A DNA stretch of 64,000 bases from positions 1 to 64,000 of the IMG/VR virus record IMGVR_UViG_3300048997_000225; one strand, written 5' to 3'. The notes under the pieces are model-generated. The model searched no databases and was not told the origin of the DNA. It saw only the letters and a program-made list of their open reading frames with translations. Below are positions 7,577 through 15,717 of the stretch, piece by piece; position 1 is the first letter of the stretch, and every line of letters begins with the position of its first letter. Source of the DNA: a virus. A program made the position numbers and the translations under genes.

Positions 7577-7861
7577 ATGGAAATAATAATCAATCCTGAT
7601 GATCGGTTCCCGTGGGAAGATGAATATGGCAACGAATTTGCTACTATAGATGGTTCTCTAGCAAAATGGTCCAATCCGCCTGATTCTTGTCGAGCTTGTG
7701 TTGGCGCAATCCTCCCAGAGAATCGACGCATCGCTGATGGATGTCCATGTAATTCAGCACGCGGAATCAATCATGGTTTAGTACCAAAGAACACTTGCAC
7801 TTGTGTCGAATGCGATCCAGCTCAAACAGGTTCTACGCGCATCGGGCGTTTGAATAAATAA
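7577..7861 (+). CDS. Cys-rich small protein, putative metal binding
   Basis: A 94-aa protein with Cys spaced as SCRACVG (about residues 38-42), DGCPCNS (about 55-57) and TCTCVECD (about 73-78). Six to seven Cys in CxxC and CxC arrangements suggest one or two zinc sites. GGAG 9 nt upstream supports this start. The function is unknown. Confidence 0.55.
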   Translation: MEIIINPDDRFPWEDEYGNEFATIDGSLAKWSNPPDSCRACVGAILPENRRIADGCPCNSARGINHGLVPKNTCTCVECDPAQTGSTRIGRLNK

Positions 7862-7907
7862 GCGTGATTGGTTCGTAAATCCATTAATATATTTTATACT
7901 AATTAGC

Positions 7908-8591
7908 ATGGAAAAATCACCAGACAACACTCATCCGTCCTACGGGATGATCGCGGTTAACCGGTTCACTATTGGAGGAACCAAGAAAACTCCATTTTTT
8001 GGTTCATCTTTGGATACTCACTATTCGGGAATTCGAATAGTTATAAAACGAGCTGTTTTGACGAAATATCCTGGCTCATCAAGAGTTGATCATCCATTCG
8101 CTCGCGAATCTTTGATTGAAGTTGATTTGACCGGAGCGCAGTTTGCTGAACTTATCACTGCGATGAATGTTGGTGATGGAGTTCCATGCACAATTAAACG
8201 AATCGGAGGAGAAGGGATTCCTGAACCACCTGCAATGGCAAACGAAGCTGAGAAAGTTCGCGAAGACATAAAGACAGATGTGGCTTCGTTGGCTGTAGAA
8301 GCCCGGGAACTGCTCACAGCACTTCGCTCCACTTTTGACGGGAAGAATATCAAAAAAGTGGATAGACAGGTTCTGATAAAGAAAACCGAAGCCGTGATTC
8401 AGAATCTTGAATCCAATCTCCCATACCTACTTACTCGTTTTGAAGAAGCCACTGAAAAGACTGTTGTTCGAGCTAAAGCTGAAATCGAAACGTTCATGCG
8501 TACCACACTCGAGCAAGCCGGACTCGAAGCTCTGAAATTAAATAGTCAGAATCTACTAGTCGACAAGACTCCATCGGATACTGTTGATTAG
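7908..8591 (+). CDS. Conserved phage protein of unknown function
   Basis: A 227-aa protein. Residues 10-110 are beta-rich and include NRFTIGGTKKTPFFGSSL, IRIVIKRA, and the segment LIEVDLTGAQFAELITAMNVGDGVPCTI, which I have met in many unannotated phage proteins. Residues 115-210 form a long helical, probably coiled region. It was perhaps a DNA-metabolism accessory, since such genes sit among replication genes in other phages, but no function is established. No clear Shine-Dalgarno precedes it. Confidence 0.6.
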   Translation: MEKSPDNTHPSYGMIAVNRFTIGGTKKTPFFGSSLDTHYSGIRIVIKRAVLTKYPGSSRVDHPFARESLIEVDLTGAQFAELITAMNVGDGVPCTIKRIGGEGIPEPPAMANEAEKVREDIKTDVASLAVEARELLTALRSTFDGKNIKKVDRQVLIKKTEAVIQNLESNLPYLLTRFEEATEKTVVRAKAEIETFMRTTLEQAGLEALKLNSQNLLVDKTPSDTVD

Positions 8592-8603
8592 TAAAATAAC
8601 TGA

Positions 8604-9857
8604 ATGTTAGAAATATTCAATCAATTTGCCCACAATGATGTATTTAGTGGAGTGGTCGGCGGATCGCTGCTCGTTAGCATCATTTATCTCTTTAAAAGCA
8701 TTCCAAGGAATCTATTGGATGCGTTTATGTGGCGATTCACTTCGGTGCTGATTGTTTTCAATGAAGATCCGGCATTTGATATTGTGAGTGAATGGTTATC
8801 ATCACTTGAATATTCCAAGAAGGCTCGTCGCCTCCGTTTAACATCCAATTATTCAGAATACGATCAAGCTAACGTTCCGAAATTTTCGCCGGGAATTGGT
8901 AAGCATCTGATTTGGTATAAACGAAATCCAGTTATCATAGAACGTTTTGTCCCACAAGAAGGACAAGGTTCCGGCGGATATAAACGGCGAGAAGACATAA
9001 GTATCCGGACGCTCGGGACTTCTCCAGCATTCATGCATCAGTTAATCGAGCAAATTACTCAAGCTCGGACAGCGACTAATAAGAAATATGTTGAAATATA
9101 TATGTTCCGTGGTTGTTGGCGTTTAGCTTGTCGAAAAATGAAACGATCTCTTGAATCAGTGATTCTTCCTGAAGATCAAAAAGAAAATATTACTATAGAT
9201 ATTCAAAAATTCCAGAAGTCACGATCTTGGTATGCACAGCGCGGGATTCCCTATCGACGCGGATTTTTATTATATGGTCCGCCTGGATGTGGTAAGACTA
9301 GTTTAATTTTGGCTATCGCTAGTCATTTTTCTAAATGCATATATTCTCTGAACTTAGGCAGCGTAATAAATGACGATCAACTTATTGATGCTATAACCAG
9401 TGTTCCAGAAGACGCTATTCTGCTAATAGAAGATATTGATGCTGCTCAAAATAAGAGAGAACTGGTTCAAGAGTCTCCTGTTCCCAGTTATAAATCCGAT
9501 ATTCCGATATCTCCAGAGGAAACTCGATCAATTTCATTGAGTGCATTGCTAAACTCGATTGATGGAGTATTCAGCAGAGATGGTCGGATTTTGTTTATGA
9601 CGACCAATCATGTAGAGAAAATCGATCCGGCTTTGATGCGGCCCGGTCGAGTGGATAGAAAAGAGTATATCGGAGCATTTTCAGATAAAGAAATCTTGAA
9701 AATGTGCGTCCAATATGTCCATAATGTAGAATATGCTAACCGGTTAGCCAAAACAATTCCCGGTCCAATCATGCCGGCAGAGCTCCAGCAGCTTTTGCTC
9801 ATTAAACGCAATCATTCCGAAAATCATAAACCAATAGATATTTCTCAATTATCATGA
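8604..9857 (+). CDS. BCS1-like membrane-anchored AAA+ ATPase
   Basis: A 417-aa protein with one N-terminal membrane segment (about residues 14-33), a BCS1-specific middle region (about 40-200) and a C-terminal AAA+ domain. Walker A is GPPGCGKT near 225-232, Walker B ILLIEDID near 272-279, sensor 1 MTTNH near 332, and the arginine-finger motif MRPGRVD near 345-351. BCS1 AAA proteins translocate folded substrates across membranes in mitochondria, and bacterial relatives are uncharacterised. It overlaps by 4 bp (ATGA) the first of three adjoining membrane-protein genes, so these are very likely co-translated partners or substrates. Confidence 0.88.
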   Translation: MLEIFNQFAHNDVFSGVVGGSLLVSIIYLFKSIPRNLLDAFMWRFTSVLIVFNEDPAFDIVSEWLSSLEYSKKARRLRLTSNYSEYDQANVPKFSPGIGKHLIWYKRNPVIIERFVPQEGQGSGGYKRREDISIRTLGTSPAFMHQLIEQITQARTATNKKYVEIYMFRGCWRLACRKMKRSLESVILPEDQKENITIDIQKFQKSRSWYAQRGIPYRRGFLLYGPPGCGKTSLILAIASHFSKCIYSLNLGSVINDDQLIDAITSVPEDAILLIEDIDAAQNKRELVQESPVPSYKSDIPISPEETRSISLSALLNSIDGVFSRDGRILFMTTNHVEKIDPALMRPGRVDRKEYIGAFSDKEILKMCVQYVHNVEYANRLAKTIPGPIMPAELQQLLLIKRNHSENHKPIDISQLS

Positions 9858-10351
9858 ATAATTATATGTCAGTAATATTCCTTATATTTTATATTGTGTT
9901 GAGCACAATTATAATGTATTGCGTTATAACAATTATCTCAACGTTGTTGACTAAAATACTGAGACAATCACCAGAAATGAGTAAAGTCCCTAGCATAAAT
10001 TGTGAATTTAAAGATTTTTTCTCACATACAATTCCTAAAAACTTCACATTTTATTCATCATCTGATCTGCTATATATTGATAAAGATAGAAATCTTTATG
10101 TAAAGTATGGTCACGTCATTCAAAACATAGCAAATAGGAATACAGTTATTATTCGTAAAGATTCATTAAATAATCTACATGTAATCACTGAACATAATAT
10201 TCAATTTTCTCTAAATAAACGTGAGATGTCAGATGGTTGTTTTGTAACTACTATTCGATTCGTACCCGGATGGATGTTACCCCTAGTATTCAAAAAATGC
10301 AGGCGTGAAGACTACACTAATAAAATAGCCGAAATTGTTATGGAATCATGA
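9854..10351 (+). CDS. Membrane protein 1 of the C-terminal VM-tag family
   Basis: A 165-aa protein with an N-terminal membrane segment (about residues 5-33) and a soluble beta-rich domain containing TVIIRKDSLNNLHV. That phrase aligns loosely with IILHKDHVGEYNVYIN in the next gene. The protein ends IAEIVMES. It is coupled to the BCS1-like gene and to the next gene by ATGA overlaps. The last eight residues resemble those of six other membrane proteins in the cluster. The function is unknown; coupling to an AAA+ translocase suggests a shared membrane complex. Confidence 0.7.
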   Translation: MNNYMSVIFLIFYIVLSTIIMYCVITIISTLLTKILRQSPEMSKVPSINCEFKDFFSHTIPKNFTFYSSSDLLYIDKDRNLYVKYGHVIQNIANRNTVIIRKDSLNNLHVITEHNIQFSLNKREMSDGCFVTTIRFVPGWMLPLVFKKCRREDYTNKIAEIVMES

Positions 10352-10881
10352 AACACAGCTGGATTCATATAGTATGTTTCGTAATATCTTTCGTTCTATT
10401 TATGATGATAATAATGGGTGACGAATTTTTTAGATTATATAAAGAACGGCAATATAAAAATTATCTTTATCGGGTTCTTAAATTGGAACCGCCAAGCATC
10501 GATACAAGATTTATTAACATTGATACACTGCCTAGGAATTCGATTGCATATATATTTGTAGATTCTTGCCGTTTCCGCAAAATAGATTCTGCAACGCCAG
10601 TTTTGTTATTTATTTGGACCCGCGGCTCTGTAGTCGATTGGATACCGGTGCGATCTAATCGCATTATATTACATAAAGATCATGTTGGTGAATATAATGT
10701 CTATATTAATAATTGGGTAAAGCAAAACATAAAAGTCGAACGTTATCCGACATTTTTGGATGGACAAATTCAAGTGAAATCATATATGTATATTCCAACA
10801 CATCAGACGTATTATATATTTGATAAATTACGCAAACAATGCGAAGTCGATGCACTGATTTGTGATGTGATGGAATCTTGA
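10348..10881 (+). CDS. Membrane protein 2 of the C-terminal VM-tag family
   Basis: A 177-aa protein with an N-terminal membrane segment (about residues 6-25) and a soluble domain containing RIILHKDHVGEYNVYINN at about 110-127, closely matched by KIILHRDNSGSFHLYIN in the following gene. It ends LICDVMES. ATGA overlaps it with the gene before and TTGA with the gene after. It is clearly homologous to the next protein. Confidence 0.7.
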   Translation: MKHSWIHIVCFVISFVLFMMIIMGDEFFRLYKERQYKNYLYRVLKLEPPSIDTRFINIDTLPRNSIAYIFVDSCRFRKIDSATPVLLFIWTRGSVVDWIPVRSNRIILHKDHVGEYNVYINNWVKQNIKVERYPTFLDGQIQVKSYMYIPTHQTYYIFDKLRKQCEVDALICDVMES

Positions 10882-11411
10882 AACTCGATGCCGGAACTTT
10901 TTGGTTATTCTGTTTTGGTATTGAATTCACATATATCGCATTGGAATGGTTCCGATCAAAAGATTATCGGGATTACATATTTGGACTCCCATTCGATGGA
11001 TTTACGATATTGAAAGAATTGCCAGCAAATTCTGTTATCTATATTCCATGCAAGACGTTAGTTATTGACGTCGTTAATAACTATCGATTATGTATCGATA
11101 TCAGACGTCGAGCTTATATGAGACTGCCTTATGGATGGAATAAAATCATCTTACATAGAGATAACTCTGGAAGCTTCCATTTATATATAAATATATTGAT
11201 TATTAATCATTTTCCAAATTTACGTAAATTGGATTATCCATCTATCACCGATGATTTATCAACATCTTTAGTGCAAATTTTGCATTCTGACAGATATATT
11301 CATCCGACCAACATCAATTTCATTGATTCGCATCAGTTCGAGTCCAAATTTCAAGAATTGCAAGCTGAATGTTATGACTCACGATTCATCCATGATGTTA
11401 TGGTTAGTTAA
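10878..11411 (+). CDS. Membrane protein 3 of the C-terminal VM-tag family
   Basis: A 177-aa protein read from TTG at 10878, which overlaps the preceding stop (TTGA); no in-frame ATG lies nearby. A hydrophobic N-terminus (TFWLFCFGIEFTYIAL, about residues 7-22) precedes a soluble domain with KIILHRDNSGSFHLYIN. It ends RFIHDVMVS. It is paralogous to the two preceding genes, and its stop overlaps the next ATG by one base. Confidence 0.68.
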   Translation: MKLDAGTFWLFCFGIEFTYIALEWFRSKDYRDYIFGLPFDGFTILKELPANSVIYIPCKTLVIDVVNNYRLCIDIRRRAYMRLPYGWNKIILHRDNSGSFHLYINILIINHFPNLRKLDYPSITDDLSTSLVQILHSDRYIHPTNINFIDSHQFESKFQELQAECYDSRFIHDVMVS

Positions 11412-11812
11412 TGATTGAACATATTCGCCAACCCGGTGGATCAAAAGTATGTGGACACTCTTGTTTGGCTATGATTTTAGGCATTCCGCTTGAGCAAGCC
11501 ATTGGACTCATTGGGCATAGACATGGGACCAGGACTCGAGAACTTTTAAAACATCTTGGAACAAGAGCACTTGATTCTCGACTCCGAGTAATAACTAAAA
11601 AACTTATACTCCCAGATTTTGCGTTGCTTAAAGTCCGATGGGCTGATATTACGTTTGGTCATTATGTTTTAAAAATACATAAATTAGTGCATGATCCTGA
11701 ACTGCCTATCGGGGTCCCAATCGAAGATTGGAATCTTTGGATTATTTCAATGCATGGTAAGGTGACTTCGTATTTACCAGTGAGTCATTGTGGAAATCTA
11801 AATAATTCCTAA
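11411..11812 (+). CDS. Putative peptidase C39-like protein
   Basis: A 133-aa protein with VCGHSCLAMILG at residues 13-24, matching the CGxxCLxMI start of C39 and bacteriocin-processing peptidases. His84 (GHYVLKI) and Asp95 (HDPELPIG) supply the other two expected catalytic positions. The size is that of a stand-alone C39 domain without transporter. It sits inside the membrane-protein cluster, coupled by TAATG, so it might cleave one of those proteins; that is speculation. There is no VM tag at its C-terminus. Confidence 0.62.
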   Translation: MIEHIRQPGGSKVCGHSCLAMILGIPLEQAIGLIGHRHGTRTRELLKHLGTRALDSRLRVITKKLILPDFALLKVRWADITFGHYVLKIHKLVHDPELPIGVPIEDWNLWIISMHGKVTSYLPVSHCGNLNNS

Positions 11813-11834
11813 TTAGTTGGATGCAGGACAGCCA

Positions 11835-12791
11835 ATGCCAAACCTGAACCAACATCAAGATACAATTGACCGCGCTCTCCGCCCTCTCAATTTTAAGGAA
11901 TTCCTTGGCCAGGAAGAAGCCAAGGCAAATTTGCAAGTTTATGTGTGCTCTGCTAGAAATCGGAGAGAGCCTTTGGATCATGTGCTGTTGGCTGGACCGG
12001 CCGGTTTGGGAAAAACCACTCTTGCCGGAATTTTGGCTAACGAAATGGGTACTCGACTAGTGGTCGTCAATGCTCCTGCACTCAAAACTAAAGGAGAACT
12101 GGCTGCCCTTTTGACTAGTCTCCGTCGTAATGATATTTTGTTCATTGACGAAATTCATAGTTTGAATTCCAAAATTGAAGAAGTCTTGTATCCGGCCATG
12201 GAAGATTACAAACTCGAGATGGTTGCCGGAAATCGTGCTATCACTATTCCACTCGAACCTTTCACATTGATCGGTGCTACAACTCGTGCCGGCATGTTGC
12301 AGCGCCCATTGCGTGACCGTTTTGGGATCAAAGTCGAAATGCAGCCATATTCAACGGACGAACTTTCGCAGATTATTGCCAGTTCGGCACGCAAGCTCGG
12401 AATGGATTGTAGTATGCAAGGTGCGAATGAACTCGCTGGTCGTAGTCACGGTACGCCTCGAATCGCTATTTCGTTGCTCAAGCGAGTTCGAGATTTCACG
12501 AACGTCGCCAATACCAACACGGTTGATGCGGCGATAGTGCAGTTCACTTGTTCTAGACTTGGTATAGATAAACTTGGTCTAGATAAGACAGCTCAAAAAT
12601 ATCTTCAGATTCTGGCCGATAAACGCGCTCCAATTGCTCAGAAGACTTTAGCAGCGCTTCTTGGAGAATCACTCGATGTAGTAGAAGAAGTGATAGAACC
12701 AATTTTGTTGCGGCTTCAATTCATTGAAATCACGGCCAAAGGTCGAATGCTAACTAATGTTGGTGCCAATCATATTGCTCTTGTAAATTAA
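11835..12791 (+). CDS. ruvB: Holliday junction branch-migration helicase RuvB
   Basis: A 318-aa RuvB from ATG 11835, chosen for AGGA 6 nt upstream; the frame is open from TTG 11817. Walker A GPAGLGKT is near residue 55, Walker B LFIDEIHSL near 103-111, GATTRAGML with the RPLRDRFG arginine-finger segment near 150-166, and a winged-helix C-terminal domain near 245-318. The length and all AAA+ motifs match bacterial RuvB, which drives branch migration together with RuvA. No full ruvA is present, but a RuvA domain III-like C-terminus occurs in the gene at 22939 and a RuvC homologue at 16668. Its placement between membrane-protein genes is odd. Confidence 0.95.
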   Translation: MPNLNQHQDTIDRALRPLNFKEFLGQEEAKANLQVYVCSARNRREPLDHVLLAGPAGLGKTTLAGILANEMGTRLVVVNAPALKTKGELAALLTSLRRNDILFIDEIHSLNSKIEEVLYPAMEDYKLEMVAGNRAITIPLEPFTLIGATTRAGMLQRPLRDRFGIKVEMQPYSTDELSQIIASSARKLGMDCSMQGANELAGRSHGTPRIAISLLKRVRDFTNVANTNTVDAAIVQFTCSRLGIDKLGLDKTAQKYLQILADKRAPIAQKTLAALLGESLDVVEEVIEPILLRLQFIEITAKGRMLTNVGANHIALVN

Positions 12792-12794
12792 AAT

Positions 12795-13190
12795 ATGGAA
12801 TTCTACCTAGCAGACATGATATTTTTTGTGTTTGGAATAATAACATCATTAATCTTGTTAGGAACGTCTTCTATACTAGATATTTGTGGTTATTCCAAGC
12901 CGATTACTGACGCCGTCCAGTTATTTGCTTTTATAATTGGGATTATGTTGTCAGTTGGAATAGCAACTTGGACGCTACGCCATGATTATTTTGTATATTA
13001 TGGTGCAGTCGGAACCGTATCAGCGACAATACTACACTGTAAAATTGGCCGTCGCTGGCAATGGTCAGATAAACAGATCATGTTCATGGGGTCATTGTGG
13101 CCAATGACCATATTATTTTCGCCATGGATTATTCACGGCAATGAACAAAAATATAAATTGCGAATAATCCAGGAAATTATGGAAGAATAA
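12795..13190 (+). CDS. Membrane protein 4 of the C-terminal VM-tag family
   Basis: A 131-aa protein with hydrophobic segments at about residues 6-28, 38-58 and 92-112, and a polar C-terminus ending LRIIQEIMEE. It lies 3 bp after ruvB in the same frame. The conserved layout (short Lys/Arg linker near 75-85, last membrane helix, basic stretch, tag) is shared with the three following genes. The function is unknown. Confidence 0.65.
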   Translation: MEFYLADMIFFVFGIITSLILLGTSSILDICGYSKPITDAVQLFAFIIGIMLSVGIATWTLRHDYFVYYGAVGTVSATILHCKIGRRWQWSDKQIMFMGSLWPMTILFSPWIIHGNEQKYKLRIIQEIMEE

Positions 13191-13192
13191 TT

Positions 13193-13513
13193 TTGTGTTC
13201 TAAATGCAGGAAACCGATACCATTCCAAAAACTAGGTAATATGATAATCCAAGGATTTTGTAATGGATTGAATTATCTAGTCTGGGATTTGAGTTTCCGA
13301 TTTGATATATTATTCTTATATATCCATCTTGTTGGCATAGTAATAATATATTTGATTTTGAGATATTTGAAAGTCAGATGGCATTTGAATGCTTCGATAA
13401 TATATCCTATGATTACGTTTTGGCCAATAACAATATTATTATCTTGGTTTGTAACATCGAAATTTGAACAATCGCGTAAGCAACGATTGATTTGCGACGT
13501 CATGGATAGTTAA
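13193..13513 (+). CDS. Membrane protein 5 of the C-terminal VM-tag family
   Basis: A 106-aa protein read from TTG 13193; ATG 13241 preceded by CTAGG is an alternative start that would remove the Cys pair near the N-terminus. It has hydrophobic helices at about residues 35-58 and 75-92, then KFEQSRKQR and the tag LICDVMDS. The final eight residues are nearly those of membrane protein 2. Its stop overlaps the next ATG (TAATG). Confidence 0.62.
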   Translation: MCSKCRKPIPFQKLGNMIIQGFCNGLNYLVWDLSFRFDILFLYIHLVGIVIIYLILRYLKVRWHLNASIIYPMITFWPITILLSWFVTSKFEQSRKQRLICDVMDS

Positions 13514-13815
13514 TGTGGGTTCCAAACAATAATTCATTGAGTTGGCGAGATAAAGTATTTGACCATATTATCGCAGCAATGATGATAACGATGGTCGCCA
13601 ATGATTGGACTGGATCATATTATGTTAGTATACTATGGTTATTGGGCTTCGTGGTTTATGCAATTGTGCTATGGAAACTTAGGAATCGTTGGAAAATAGA
13701 ATGTGATTTCCAAATTTTCGGCATGGCTGTTTGGTGGTTTGTTTTTGTTTTTTGGATTCCGGAATTTGAACGCAATTACAAAGCTGATATTGTGAAAGAT
13801 ATTATGGATTTATAA
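13513..13815 (+). CDS. Membrane protein 6 of the C-terminal VM-tag family
   Basis: A 100-aa protein with two or three hydrophobic helices (about residues 18-32, 36-55, 67-85), the linker RNRWKIECDF at about 57-66, then EFERNYKADIVKDIMDL. The linker and tail align with the reading frame immediately downstream (SRWKLKTNH and WEAERNARIVTNVMTS). It ends in TAA at 13813, after which the same frame remains open for 79 codons. Confidence 0.65.
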   Translation: MWVPNNNSLSWRDKVFDHIIAAMMITMVANDWTGSYYVSILWLLGFVVYAIVLWKLRNRWKIECDFQIFGMAVWWFVFVFWIPEFERNYKADIVKDIMDL

Positions 13816-14055
13816 CCGATATATATATATATATATAGTGCTTTTTGGATCTATAGATATAACGTTGATTTAGTATTGATCATAGTAATTGATTCGATTC
13901 TATTTCCCTTCCAATCCCGCTGGAAGCTAAAGACGAATCATATAGTCATTTACGGAATAATCTGGCCATATATTCTAACAGCAGCGTATTGGCTAGTTCG
14001 GAATTGGGAAGCTGAACGCAACGCAAGAATCGTGACCAACGTAATGACGTCATGA
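13816..14055 (+). pseudogene. ATG-less paralogue 7 of the VM-tag family, in frame behind a TAA stop
   Basis: The frame that ends at the TAA (13813-13815) continues open to TGA at 14053. It encodes 79 codons whose C-terminal two-thirds align with membrane protein 6: a hydrophobic helix, FQSRWKLKTNH, a second helix, then WEAERNARIVTNVMTS. About 20 N-terminal residues are missing and no ATG or GTG is present; the only near-cognate start in a useful place is TTG 13876, without Shine-Dalgarno. An (AT)n run at 13819-13836 follows the stop. The TGA overlaps the next ATG (ATGA), as for active genes here. It is either a truncated remnant, a TTG-started gene, or an extension reached by UAA readthrough using the UUA-anticodon tRNA. 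Confidence 0.6.
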
Positions 14056-14339
14056 ATAAAAAAGTTTTTCCAATCTTAAAAGTTTCTTCTGAACGTCCTC
14101 GAATAATTCATAAATCGGCGTGTGCGCATTGTCCGAGTGCACATTTCCCTCCAGATCCGGAAGCCGAAGACATAAAGTATGCTCCGAGAGCAATCCAAAT
14201 TGAATCATGTTTCCCATGTGGCTGGAGACCCAATAAACTATGTAAGGGATATTGTGATTATTTGAATATAACAGAACGAGATTTAGAATCTACAATTTAT
14301 ATTGTTGTCAATGTAAAATCGGAAAATGCAATTGTCTGA
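14052..14339 (+). CDS. Cys-rich small protein, putative zinc binding
   Basis: A 95-aa protein with Cys spacing CAHC (about residues 24-27), CFPCGWRPNKLCKGYC (about 54-69) and His nearby, suggesting one or two zinc sites. Its ATG overlaps the preceding TGA. The function is unknown. Confidence 0.55.
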   Translation: MNKKVFPILKVSSERPRIIHKSACAHCPSAHFPPDPEAEDIKYAPRAIQIESCFPCGWRPNKLCKGYCDYLNITERDLESTIYIVVNVKSENAIV

Positions 14340-14706
14340 ACAAGATAAATTAGTTGGCGAAGAATTCCGAAGTCGATTGAAGCAGTTAACTGATTTGATG
14401 ACAGTTGATCAGTTAACGGTTTCACACTCATTCGACACATATCGATTCGGACAAAAACAATCTCACTTTTGTTCCATGAATTTCAAAATTCCGCCCAATT
14501 CAACACAGAGAGAAGTTGAAGCTTTGCATTTGCAAGCCGGATTATTCGTGGCTCGATGTACAATTCACGATGCATTGGCTCAAGGATCAATTTCTATAGA
14601 AGAAGCTAAAGAAAAATTGACAATGTCTCAGACTAATTATGATAACATATTGAATATATTAGTCAAGAAATATATCATGGAATCCACAGAAACTGTTGCT
14701 AGGTAA
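14326..14706 (+). CDS. Unknown helical protein
   Basis: A 126-aa soluble, mainly helical protein that overlaps the previous gene by 14 bp. Its mid-section FKIPPNSTQREVEALHLQAGLFVARCTIHDAL could be a helix pair. It is upstream of a coiled-coil protein in the same frame and near the recombination genes. A role as DNA-replication accessory is possible but unsupported. Confidence 0.5.
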   Translation: MQLSEQDKLVGEEFRSRLKQLTDLMTVDQLTVSHSFDTYRFGQKQSHFCSMNFKIPPNSTQREVEALHLQAGLFVARCTIHDALAQGSISIEEAKEKLTMSQTNYDNILNILVKKYIMESTETVAR

Positions 14707-14718
14707 AGTCTAATATCT

Positions 14719-15567
14719 ATGACTGATCAATTATCCGAAGCTTTCCAATTCGATCCATCGAATATCTCTGGATATATTTCCTCTAATAAATTGGAAGATA
14801 TTCTTGAAGAAATTGCTGGATATGAAATCCAACTTCCAGATGATCCGACGTTGCCGGAGCTCGGAACTAAATTATTGAATTCCAATATTGCTAAATGCCG
14901 CAATTATATAAATCGAGTTCAATATTATTTGCAAATCACTCGACGCTATGAAAAAAATTTACGAACAGAAATTAGTTTTTCTACATTAGATTTGGAATTC
15001 AAAACTCAAAAATTGTTGGCGGATGATCCAATAGTTAAACAAGGGCCAGCACAGCAAGATAGATTAGCCATTGCTGCGATGAAACTCAATCTTGAACACA
15101 AAAAACTACATGTGCTTAAAGTCGAACATGTGAATGTTGAAGAGACTATCAAAATCATCAAACTCAAATATGATGATTTGAATCGCACATCTCAAGATAT
15201 TCGTTTGCAACGTCAAATTGTGAAAGATGATAAAGAAAGCTGGAGTAACGGAGGAGAAGGTTATATGCCTCCACAAACCAATAGAGATGGTACCATTCCC
15301 GGAGGAATGTCTCCGCATGTTCGTGAAAAAATTGTGAATCCGACAGATTTATTGGATGAATCGAAACGTCCGGAAGATTTGCCAGTTCCTGTAGATGCTG
15401 TACATGCACAGCAAATTGCTGATTTTTTTAATCAAGCTCCGATTTCTGATATTTCCACAGCTCAATCAGAAATCATTCGGTCAACTGAACCTGCTTTGGA
15501 CCCTGAGAATATTCCTAAAATTGCTAGTCAATCGGTAATGTCGTACGATGATTTGCTTGCTGATTGA
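14719..15567 (+). CDS. Coiled-coil protein sharing a C-terminal tail motif with its neighbour
   Basis: A 282-aa protein. Residues 60-175 are strongly helical and heptad-like (KKLHVLKVEHVNVEETIKII). Residues 180-282 are Pro/Ser-rich and disordered and end SYDDLLAD. The next gene product ends SYDALLE. No enzymatic motif is visible. A position directly before the putative ssDNA-binding protein and the RuvC/RecA genes suggests a recombination-mediator or scaffold role, which is inference. Confidence 0.5.
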   Translation: MTDQLSEAFQFDPSNISGYISSNKLEDILEEIAGYEIQLPDDPTLPELGTKLLNSNIAKCRNYINRVQYYLQITRRYEKNLRTEISFSTLDLEFKTQKLLADDPIVKQGPAQQDRLAIAAMKLNLEHKKLHVLKVEHVNVEETIKIIKLKYDDLNRTSQDIRLQRQIVKDDKESWSNGGEGYMPPQTNRDGTIPGGMSPHVREKIVNPTDLLDESKRPEDLPVPVDAVHAQQIADFFNQAPISDISTAQSEIIRSTEPALDPENIPKIASQSVMSYDDLLAD

Positions 15568-15717
15568 GTTTTTAATTGTATAGTTATTCATAATGCCAGA
15601 GCAATCTGGCGGGTTCAACGGTTTAGTGATAGGTTAGTTCTGCGGTGTTTCGCAGAAATGTTCAACAAAATCCAAATATAATAACGACGGCTAATGCCAA
15701 ACGTCTAGGAGAAAAAC
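15568..15717 (+). promoter_or_regulatory. Structured leader upstream of the putative ssDNA-binding gene
   Basis: This 150-bp gap holds three hairpins: GCCAGA/TCTGGC with a GCAA tetraloop (15595-15610), TTCTGCG/CGCAGAA with a 6-nt loop (15638-15657), and GACG/CGTC enclosing GGC-TAAT-GCC (15686-15705). It ends with a strong AGGAG at 15707-15711 before the ATG at 15718. The first hairpin might terminate upstream transcripts, but no T-tract follows it. The set looks like a 5' untranslated region with stabilising or regulatory folds. Confidence 0.45.
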
